Of a stretch of DNA of 15,008 nucleotides, positions 6,615 through 12,103 are shown one piece after another. Position numbers and translations under genes: made by a program. The stretch's first letter is position 1, and the number at the start of each line of letters is the position of its first letter. The stretch comes from Candidatus Parcubacteria bacterium (GTDB taxonomy: Bacteria; Patescibacteriota; Minisyncoccia; Minisyncoccales; Minisyncoccaceae): contig JAGOOU010000014.1 of assembly GCA_017992335.1 (NCBI GenBank), positions 1 through 15,008 of the forward strand, read 5' to 3'. The notes beneath the pieces are model-generated. The model did no database searches. It was not told where the DNA came from and worked only from the letters and a program-made list of their open reading frames with translations.

Positions 6615-7477
6615 TCCTTGTGTATAATTTTTTTCATCCACTTCTTAATATCTTCTTCTGTCTCAAAATCAATAACAAGCTGAATCTTATCTTTTTTCTT
6701 TTCTAGCTTTACTTTATCAAAACTAAATAATTCTTCTAGCTTTTTTTCTAAAAATTCTTTATTAATAATTATTTTATCTATTGCAATAGGATTACCTTTT
6801 GCTCTTTTCTCAGTTTCTCTTACAGAATAATTATTCTCTAATAATTCTAAGAATAATTTCCTTCTTTCTTTCTCGTCTTTTGATCCTAATAAAGCTCTGG
6901 CATGCCCCTCAGATATTTTTTCTGCTTTAATAGCATCTTTAATTTCGTCTGATAAAGAAAGAATTCTAAAAGCGTTAGACACTGCTTCCCTACTCATTCC
7001 TACCATTTCCGCTATCTCCTTATCTAATAAACTAAATTCTTTCCTCAATCTCTCAAAAGCTTCTGCTTTATCAACAACATTAAGATTTTTTCTTTGAATA
7101 TTTTCAATTAATGCAATCTCTAATTTTTCTTGATTAGATCTTTCTTTAATAATAACTGGTATTTGTTTTAATCCAGCTCTTCTTGACGCTCTCCACCTTC
7201 TTTCTCCAGCAATAATCTGATATTCGGCCATCATCCCCCCTGAACTTGTTTTTCTCTCGATTTTAGTAACTATTATTGGTTGTAATAATCCGTATTTTTT
7301 AATTGAATCTGCTAATGAATTTAATTCTTGATCATTAAATTCTTTTCTTGGTTGATATGGATTAGGTTTAATTTTATCAATCTCAATCCAAAAAACAAAC
7401 TCTTTTGCGGGCTCTGTACTTTTTCCTGTATTTTGATCTTTTTTAGGAATCAATGATTCTAAACCTTTTCCTACCAT
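6611..7477 (-). CDS. parB: Chromosome partitioning protein ParB (Spo0J family)
   Basis: ParB binds parS, loads on DNA as a CTP-dependent clamp and, with ParA, segregates the origin region. The N-terminus MVGKGLESLIP resembles the ParA-stimulating tail of Spo0J. The CTPase core shows IKPNPYQPR (37-44), GLLQP (63-67) and GERRWRAS (91-98). ENIQRKNLN (125-133) is the C-terminal part of the core. Residues ~153-172 (KEIAEMVGMSREAVSNAFR) are the parS-reading helix-turn-helix. The last ~50 residues form the dimerisation domain. At 288 residues it has the usual length. It follows parA by 39 nt and has its own -10/-35 in that gap, so it can be made independently. No canonical 16-bp parS was seen in the window. 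Confidence 0.95.
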   Translation of the reverse strand: MVGKGLESLIPKKDQNTGKSTEPAKEFVFWIEIDKIKPNPYQPRKEFNDQELNSLADSIKKYGLLQPIIVTKIERKTSSGGMMAEYQIIAGERRWRASRRAGLKQIPVIIKERSNQEKLEIALIENIQRKNLNVVDKAEAFERLRKEFSLLDKEIAEMVGMSREAVSNAFRILSLSDEIKDAIKAEKISEGHARALLGSKDEKERRKLFLELLENNYSVRETEKRAKGNPIAIDKIIINKEFLEKKLEELFSFDKVKLEKKKDKIQLVIDFETEEDIKKWMKKIIHKD

Positions 7478-7484
7478 GAGTTGT

Positions 7485-7512
7485 ATTATATCAGAATTTA
7501 ATTATTTGCCAA
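7485..7512 (-). promoter_or_regulatory. Leaderless promoter of parB
   Basis: Minus strand TTGGCA (7512-7507), a 16-nt spacer and TATAAT (7490-7485), then exactly 7 nt to the parB ATG at 7477. It lies in the 39-nt gap after the parA stop. No Shine-Dalgarno is present. Confidence 0.6.
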
Positions 7513-7516
7513 ATTT

Positions 7517-8278
7517 TTATGCCTTTTGGATTATTTCTTTTGCTAGTTCTCTAAAAGCATGGACAGCAGAAGAATTTGGCGCTGATCTTAATATTGTTTT
7601 TCCTCCTATCGGAGATTCTGATAAGGCGACTGTTCTGGGAATTACTGTATCGAACACATATCCAGGGAACGTCCTCCTTAAATCTTTTGCAATCTTTTGA
7701 GCTACCTTATTTCTTCTGTTATACATTGTTAAAACAGAACCCAAAATTTTTACTTCCTTTTCTAAGTTTTCATTAAGCAACTTGATATTAAATAAAAGCT
7801 GCTCTAATCCCTCCATTGCTAGATATTCGCATTGCACTGGTATTAATACTTCATCAGCAGCAACAAGAGCATTAATTGTTAATATTCCTAAACTAGGAGG
7901 GCAATCAATAATTACAAAATCATATTCATCTTTCACTTTGTCTAAAGTTTCTTTTAGTTTAAATTCTCTGTCTTTCAAATTAATCAATTCAATATTAGCT
8001 CCTGCTAGATTATATGAAGTAGGCATAATATCAAAAGCTAAGAATGGTGTTTTTCTAATAATCTCTCTTGGTGATATTTGTCCCAAAATTGCTTCGTATA
8101 AAGAAACAGACAAGTCTCTTGGTTTAATGCCCAAAGAAAAAGTTGCATTAGCTTGAGGATCAAGATCAACTAGTAAAACTTTCTTGCCGAAAGCAGTCAA
8201 AAACACTGGCAAATTAACAGCAATAGCTGTTTTACCAACTCCTCCTTTTTGGTTAGCTATGGCAATTATTCTACTCAT
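7517..8278 (-). CDS. parA: Chromosome partitioning ATPase ParA (Soj family)
   Basis: ParA is a deviant-Walker ATPase that dimerises on nucleoid DNA and is released by ParB. Residues 11-17 are KGGVGKT with the signature lysine of the MinD/ParA class. D38-L-D-P-Q is the A' motif and IIDCPPSLG (D125) the Walker B region. VPVQCEYLAMEGLEQL and PRTVALSESPIGGKTI are typical of the chromosomal Soj subgroup. At 253 residues without an N-terminal helix-turn-helix, it is the small chromosomal type rather than the P1 plasmid type. It is transcribed first, followed by parB. A promoter with TATAAT 7 nt before ATG indicates a leaderless message. It is divergent from tRNA-Leu with overlapping -35 regions. 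Confidence 0.95.
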   Translation of the reverse strand: MSRIIAIANQKGGVGKTAIAVNLPVFLTAFGKKVLLVDLDPQANATFSLGIKPRDLSVSLYEAILGQISPREIIRKTPFLAFDIMPTSYNLAGANIELINLKDREFKLKETLDKVKDEYDFVIIDCPPSLGILTINALVAADEVLIPVQCEYLAMEGLEQLLFNIKLLNENLEKEVKILGSVLTMYNRRNKVAQKIAKDLRRTFPGYVFDTVIPRTVALSESPIGGKTILRSAPNSSAVHAFRELAKEIIQKA

Positions 8279-8285
8279 TATTATG

Positions 8286-8314
8286 ATTATACTACTAATG
8301 AAAAAAATTTACAA
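8286..8314 (-). promoter_or_regulatory. Leaderless promoter of parA
   Basis: Minus strand TTGTAA (8314-8309), a 17-nt spacer and TATAAT (8291-8286), then exactly 7 nt to the parA ATG at 8278. Its -35 overlaps the presumed -35 of the divergent tRNA gene. Confidence 0.6.
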
Positions 8315-8336
8315 ATGCAACCTTTTATGATAAATA
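8308..8336 (+). promoter_or_regulatory. Promoter of tRNA-Leu
   Basis: TTTACA (8308-8313), a 17-nt spacer and TAAATA (8331-8336), placing the start a base or so before the tRNA at 8345. TATACT (8335-8340) is an alternative -10 with poorer spacing. The -35 overlaps that of parA on the other strand. Confidence 0.4.
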
Positions 8337-8344
8337 TACTTTAA

Positions 8345-8428
8345 GCCGAAGTGGCGGAACTGGCAGACGCGTAGCACTCAAAATGCTATGGGAGTAATCC
8401 CGTGAGAGTTCAAGTCTCTCCTTCGGCA
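8345..8428 (+). tRNA. tRNA-Leu (anticodon CAA)
   Basis: Acceptor stem GCCGAAG (8345-8351) pairs with CTTCGGC (8421-8427), with discriminator A at 8428. The D arm is GCG...CGC, the anticodon stem TAGCA/TGCTA, and the loop CTCAAAA with anticodon CAA at 8379-8381, reading UUG. A long variable arm (stem GGG/CCC around AGTAAT) marks a class II tRNA. The T arm is GAGAG-TTCAAGT-CTCTC. CCA is not encoded: the next bases are CAATTG, so it must be added enzymatically. Confidence 0.96.
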
Positions 8429-8431
8429 CAA

Positions 8432-8460
8432 TTGACTAAACATTTCTCTTATGTTAATAC
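8432..8460 (+). promoter_or_regulatory. Possible promoter directly behind tRNA-Leu
   Basis: TTGACT (8432-8437), a 17-nt spacer and TAATAC (8455-8460), with TG one base before the -10 as in extended -10 promoters. The predicted start near 8467 would fall at the base of the hairpin at 8463-8488, so the hairpin would be complete only in transcripts coming through from the tRNA promoter. Confidence 0.35.
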
Positions 8461-8462
8461 TT

Positions 8463-8493
8463 ATCTGGTTGAGAACTCTCAGCCAGATCTTTT
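8463..8493 (+). terminator. Strong hairpin with short T-run between the tRNA and the repeat-protein gene
   Basis: ATCTGGTTGAG (8463-8473) pairs with CTCAGCCAGAT (8478-8488) around AACT: 11 base pairs including one G-U. CTTTT (8489-8493) follows. It could end tRNA transcription, or act as a leader or attenuator for the downstream gene, whose start is about 10 nt away. The T-run is short, so efficiency is uncertain. Confidence 0.5.
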
Positions 8494-8503
8494 AAAAAAA
8501 GTG

Positions 8504-9196
8504 ATGACTATGGGATTCTTCTGGACAACGGCTACTTCTGTTTCTTCAACAGAAAAAAATGACTCTGTCTTTTTAATCCGCAAGGTTATGAGATGGAGCA
8601 GAAACATGACCGCCATCGAACAATTCCTCGCAGAGAGGAATAGAAAAGGAGAATACGATGAATATATTTTTGTTTACGATAGATATGGCCCTAAACTGTA
8701 TTTTGTGGAAGCAAATGGATCAACAAAAATTGTAAACCAGGGGGGATTTTTCTGGAGAACGGCAACTATTCGTTCAATAGAAAAAGGACGTCATGTTTTT
8801 AATCTTAAAATTACAATGAGATGGAATAAAAACATGGCTGATGTTGAACAATTTCTTCCAAGAATAAATAACAAAGGCCGATATGATGAATATCTTTTTA
8901 CTTATAACAAGGAAGGTCTTCGTCTCTATTTTGTTGGAGAAGATGGATCAACGGCAAGAATAAACCTAGGACAATTATTCTGGACAACGGCTTATTATCT
9001 TGAAAGCCAAGGAGAAAAATCTATAATAGAAAACGCTGAGATCTTAAGATGGGCCTTAAGTATGGAAGATCTCCAAAAATTTTTCCAGGAAAATAGTAAA
9101 AAAGGGGAATTCAAAAAAATCTTTGTTTATAATAAGAATGGATTGGAACATTATTCCGTTCGAGGGAACGGAGAAGTGGAGCTTATAGAATATTAA
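8504..9196 (+). CDS. Unrecognised protein of three tandem ~75-residue repeats
   Basis: I do not recognise the family. Almost the whole 230-residue product is three repeats: 8513-8743 (77 aa), 8744-8971 (76 aa) and 8972-9193 (74 aa). Repeats 1 and 2 share about 40 of 76 residues by my alignment; repeat 3 is more diverged. Common pattern: FWxTA, then about 18 residues, RW, x3, M, xx[IVL]xx F, about 5 residues, KG[ER][YF], [IL]FxY, G, xxxxY, xV, xxxG. This suggests a helix followed by beta strands in each unit. There is no signal peptide or membrane span. Starts at 8504 or 8510 (ATG) are chosen because homology to the repeats begins there. In-frame GTG 8402 (inside the tRNA) and TTG 8432 are unlikely. 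Shine-Dalgarno is weak. Parts are more GC-rich than neighbours (29 of 60 in the line at 8581). It ends in its own terminator. Confidence 0.75.
   Translation: MTMGFFWTTATSVSSTEKNDSVFLIRKVMRWSRNMTAIEQFLAERNRKGEYDEYIFVYDRYGPKLYFVEANGSTKIVNQGGFFWRTATIRSIEKGRHVFNLKITMRWNKNMADVEQFLPRINNKGRYDEYLFTYNKEGLRLYFVGEDGSTARINLGQLFWTTAYYLESQGEKSIIENAEILRWALSMEDLQKFFQENSKKGEFKKIFVYNKNGLEHYSVRGNGEVELIEY
8513..9193 (+). repeat. Three coding tandem repeats
   Basis: Units at 8513-8743, 8744-8971 and 8972-9193, visible at protein level. Anchors: GFFWTTA, GFFWRTA and LFWTTA at unit starts; RW-x3-M in the middle; G-x4-Y-x-V near the end. DNA identity is lower than protein similarity, so the duplication is old and maintained by selection. 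Confidence 0.85.
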
Positions 9197-9207
9197 GCTT
9201 CTTTTTT
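9178..9207 (+). terminator. Rho-independent terminator of the repeat-protein gene
   Basis: GGAGCTTA (9178-9185) pairs with TAAGCTTC (9194-9201), one G-U, loop of 8, then six T (9202-9207). The TAA stop codon forms the start of the right arm. On the opposite strand there is no T-run, so the convergent glmU-like gene lacks an obvious terminator here. Confidence 0.75.
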
Positions 9208-9208
9208 A

Positions 9209-10387
9209 TTACAAAATATCTTTCTCCACTCTTTCTCCAGGTAAAGTAGTTTTTTGAGGATAGATTTTTCTTCCAGGATAAATTAAGGTTCCAATGCCTG
9301 TTTTAGAGTTATCTCCAATTATTGTCCCGAATTTAACTCTTTTAGTATCAATTAGTTTTCCGTTAACAAAGGTTGATATTGTTTTTTTATCATGTCTTAG
9401 GTTAGCAGTAATTGTTCCTGCACCTAGGTTACAATTTGATCCAATAATTGAGTCTCCAACATATGATAGATGAGGAACATTGGTATTATTGCCAATAATG
9501 GTGTTTTTAATTTCAACTGCTTGCCCTATCTTACAATTATCTCCAATAACAGTATATGGTCTAAGGAAACAATTAGGTCCAATAGAACAATTCTTACCAA
9601 TATATACTGGACCTTCAATGTATGCTCCACTTTTAATAACTGTTCCTTGTTCAGCAATCACTGAACCATTAATAAAAACATTGTTTTCTCTTTTAGCTTT
9701 AAATGTTTTCTTCTTTTTACTAAAAAGACATTCCAAAGCATTAAAAACATCCCAAGGGTATGACGCTGGAAACCAGTTGTCAGCTTTGACAATAAATAGT
9801 TTGTTTTCTTTAATAAAAGACTTAATGTAGTCAATGAATTCATATTCTCCTCTTTCAGATTTATCAATCTCTATACTGAGAATGTTTTTAGGTAAAAAGT
9901 ATAATCCTGTATTAACTAGGTTAGACGTGGGATTTTCTGGCTTTTCAATAATATTTTTAATTATTCCCTCCTCTTCAAAAACTATGCCAAAGGCTGAAGG
10001 ATTCTCATGTTCCTTAACAAGAACACAAGGAAATCTTTTGATTGCTTTTTCAATATCTTCTTTGAAATAGAAGTCATCTCCATTCAAAACAAGAAATTGA
10101 TCTTTAATCAATGGATAGCATAATTTAATTGCTCCACCAGTTCCATTTAATTCTTCTTGAAGAATATACTTTATCTTTATTCCTTCAAAATTATCACCGA
10201 TTAATTCCTTAATTAATTCTTTTTTGTAATTAATGATTATAAAAACTTCATGAATTAATCCTTTCAATTGTCTCAGATTGTGTTCAAGAATTGACTCTCC
10301 CATTACAGAGAACAATGGCTTTGGTGTTGTCAAAGACAATGGCTCAAACCTTGTTCCTTTTCCTGCTGCTAAAATTATTGCTTGCAT
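9209..10387 (-). CDS. glmU: Archaeal-type bifunctional UDP-GlcNAc synthesis enzyme (GlmU-like)
   Basis: The N-terminal ~225 residues are a sugar-1-phosphate nucleotidylyltransferase: LAAGKGTRFEPLS (7-19) with TPKP (21-24) for nucleotide binding, GTGGAI (82-87), LNGDDFYF (101-108) with the metal-binding Asp, EKP (148-150) and NTGLYF (159-164). The C-terminal part (~236-392) is a left-handed beta-helix of hexapeptide repeats (IGKNCSIG, IGDNCKIG, IIGNNTNV). H306 in HLSYVGDS, then NLGAGTITANLRHD and GDNSKTGI, closely resemble the archaeal Sulfolobus/Methanocaldococcus acetyltransferase/uridylyltransferase type rather than E. coli GlmU (456 aa). Expected role: acetylation of GlcN-1-P and uridylylation to UDP-GlcNAc. 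A dTDP-glucose or other NDP-sugar role is the alternative. It overlaps the yvcK-like gene by 13 nt and is last in the operon. Confidence 0.82.
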   Translation of the reverse strand: MQAIILAAGKGTRFEPLSLTTPKPLFSVMGESILEHNLRQLKGLIHEVFIIINYKKELIKELIGDNFEGIKIKYILQEELNGTGGAIKLCYPLIKDQFLVLNGDDFYFKEDIEKAIKRFPCVLVKEHENPSAFGIVFEEEGIIKNIIEKPENPTSNLVNTGLYFLPKNILSIEIDKSERGEYEFIDYIKSFIKENKLFIVKADNWFPASYPWDVFNALECLFSKKKKTFKAKRENNVFINGSVIAEQGTVIKSGAYIEGPVYIGKNCSIGPNCFLRPYTVIGDNCKIGQAVEIKNTIIGNNTNVPHLSYVGDSIIGSNCNLGAGTITANLRHDKKTISTFVNGKLIDTKRVKFGTIIGDNSKTGIGTLIYPGRKIYPQKTTLPGERVEKDIL

Positions 10388-11337
10388 ACTAATTTCATAA
10401 TAATATTTGCTAATTTGTCTGGATCATGAATTATCTCACCATCTCTAAGAATAATATCTTCTTCAATAAATTTATCTGATTTTTTATGATATTTGACTAA
10501 ATCTATTAATTCTTCATGTTCTTCTTTAAAGTTTTTTAGTTTTTGTGGAGGAATTTCTTTATTATTTAGAATAACATAATCAAAAGGACATTGTAAATGT
10601 TTTTCTACTAAATTAACAAAATCTTCCACATAAAATCCATTTGATTCTCCTTTTTTATTCATTAAATTGGGAATGTATATTTTAAGAGCCCTGCTATTTC
10701 TTATTGCTTCACAAAGCCCATTAACTAATAAAACCTGCATTAAAGAAGAATAAATATCTCCCGGACCAATGATCACAGCATCAGCTAAGCCAATTCTTTT
10801 TACTGTTTGAGGGCAGACATTAACTTCTGGTCTTAAAAAAATTTTTTCAATCTTCAAATTAGCATTATGTTTAGGAATATCAATATTTGTTTCTCCAACT
10901 ATTTCTTCGCCATTTTCTAAAATAGCTACTAAATCAGAATTATGAATTGTTGAAGGAATAATTTTATGTCTACCCAAAAAAGAATTTAGTTTTTCAAATA
11001 CTTCTTTGTATGAACCTTTATTTAAGACTAAGGCTGTGAAAATAATATTTCCCAAAACATGTTCATTTAGATTCCCCTCATTAAATCTAAAATTTAATAA
11101 TTCTTTGTCTTCAAAAGAAAAATTAGCTAATTCAATAAAGGCTCTTCTTAAATCTCCCGGAGAAATAATATTATAGTCATTTCTTAATTTTCCTGATGAT
11201 CCTCCCGAATCTAAAACAGCAGAAACAACTGTTAAATCAACGTTTCTTTTTTTTAAACCCCTTAAGACTGCTTTTGGCATTGCATTACCTCCGCCAATAC
11301 AAACAATTTTTTTTGGTTTTGATCTAAAATTAAACAT
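10375..11337 (-). CDS. yvcK: YvcK/GlmR-family (CofD-like) protein
   Basis: The fold-defining motifs are visible: IVCIGGG (11-17) at the N-terminus, DSGGSSGKLR near 43-52, ISPGDLRRAF (58-67), LGNIIFTAL, and VIIGPGDIYSSLMQVL in the second half. These mark the YvcK branch of the CofD superfamily. B. subtilis YvcK (GlmR) binds UDP-GlcNAc and stimulates GlmS; that is known for the family, not shown here. The first loop is GGGNAMPKAVLRGLK, where most family members have GGGTG followed by a hydrophobic residue, and AVLDSGG replaces the common ADDGG, so this is a divergent subgroup. Length (320 aa) is normal. The start overlaps the end of the beta-subunit gene by 8 nt and the stop overlaps glmU by 13 nt. 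Placement between glmS and glmU supports a role in amino-sugar control. Confidence 0.85.
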   Translation of the reverse strand: MFNFRSKPKKIVCIGGGNAMPKAVLRGLKKRNVDLTVVSAVLDSGGSSGKLRNDYNIISPGDLRRAFIELANFSFEDKELLNFRFNEGNLNEHVLGNIIFTALVLNKGSYKEVFEKLNSFLGRHKIIPSTIHNSDLVAILENGEEIVGETNIDIPKHNANLKIEKIFLRPEVNVCPQTVKRIGLADAVIIGPGDIYSSLMQVLLVNGLCEAIRNSRALKIYIPNLMNKKGESNGFYVEDFVNLVEKHLQCPFDYVILNNKEIPPQKLKNFKEEHEELIDLVKYHKKSDKFIEEDIILRDGEIIHDPDKLANIIMKLVCKQ

Positions 11338-12103
11338 TTTTATTAATCATTTCTTCGAATGTTTCTTTATTAGAAGAATAAAATATTCCCAATGGAATCT
11401 TTCCTTCACCATTATAATTCCATTCTTCTATTAACTTTCTTGCTTCTTCCTTTGACCTATTTTCTTCTTTTAATTCATATACTCTTTCATTGTAAAATTT
11501 GAAAGTATCGTAAAAAGAAGGGCAAGGTTGAAGAATTTCAATAAAACTAAAACCATTATGATTAATTGCTTTTTCAATTAATAATGATAAGTGATCGATC
11601 TTAGAAGAATATCCTCTAGCAATAAAAGTTGCATTAGAGTCAAGCATTAATTCTAATGAATTTAAAGGATCTTCAACTGACATTCCTGGACTCGCCTTAG
11701 ATTTTAAACCCTTAGGAGAAGCTGCTGTAAATTGACCAGTAGTTAAGGCGAATAAACGATTATTATGCATTAAAACGGTAATGTTTGAATTTCTTTTAGC
11801 TAAATGAATTAAATGAGATATCCCTTCATTTAAAGCGGCCCCATCTCCAATAAAAACAATTACTTTTAAACGAGGATTACCTAATTTTATTCCTGCTGCA
11901 GTTGAAATTGATCTTCCATGTAAAGAATCAAAACTACTTATGTTCAAATAATCAATAATTTTAGAATTACATCCAATATCAGAAACAATAACAATATCTT
12001 CTTTGTTAAAAGACTCTATTGCTTTTTTAAATGACGCCAAGATTCCAAAATTACCACATCCTGGACACCAAGTATTGATTGCTTTTGTTTGTAAATTATC
12101 CAT
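11330..12103 (-). CDS. porB: 2-oxoacid:ferredoxin oxidoreductase, beta (TPP) subunit
   Basis: The beta subunit binds thiamine diphosphate and a [4Fe-4S] cluster and, with the alpha/gamma subunit, oxidatively decarboxylates a 2-oxoacid to acyl-CoA, passing electrons to ferredoxin. The cluster ligands expected for KorB/PorB-type two-subunit enzymes are all present: C13 and C16 in WCPGCGNFG, C45 in SDIGCNSK, and C194 in LQPCPSF. GDGAALNEG (87-94) is the Mg-TPP motif and NNRLFALTTGQF corresponds to the conserved NNxxYGLTxGQ segment, with Phe-Ala in place of Tyr-Gly. Length is 257 residues. Substrate (pyruvate, 2-oxoglutarate or branched-chain) cannot be fixed from sequence alone, so porB is used as a generic symbol. 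It overlaps its partner by 8 nt and yvcK by 8 nt. Confidence 0.88.
   Translation of the reverse strand: MDNLQTKAINTWCPGCGNFGILASFKKAIESFNKEDIVIVSDIGCNSKIIDYLNISSFDSLHGRSISTAAGIKLGNPRLKVIVFIGDGAALNEGISHLIHLAKRNSNITVLMHNNRLFALTTGQFTAASPKGLKSKASPGMSVEDPLNSLELMLDSNATFIARGYSSKIDHLSLLIEKAINHNGFSFIEILQPCPSFYDTFKFYNERVYELKEENRSKEEARKLIEEWNYNGEGKIPLGIFYSSNKETFEEMINKNV

Noticed and set aside
7476..8156. Plus-strand frames opposite parA (7476-7700, 7576-7776, 7782-8156)
   Set aside because: Antisense to a well-conserved gene; no promoter or ribosome-binding site of their own.
6600..8344. A parS site near parAB
   Set aside because: I looked for the conserved TGTTTCACGTGAAACA-like palindrome and saw none; a diverged site cannot be excluded by eye.
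8402..8503. Repeat-protein start at GTG 8402 inside the tRNA, or TTG 8432
   Set aside because: This would translate the tRNA T arm and the leader hairpin. No repeat similarity exists before about 8510; ATG 8504/8510 fits the repeat boundary.
9470..10070. Frames overlapping the glmU-like gene on both strands, including 9480-9830
   Set aside because: Shadows created by the hexapeptide-repeat coding sequence and its low-complexity composition.
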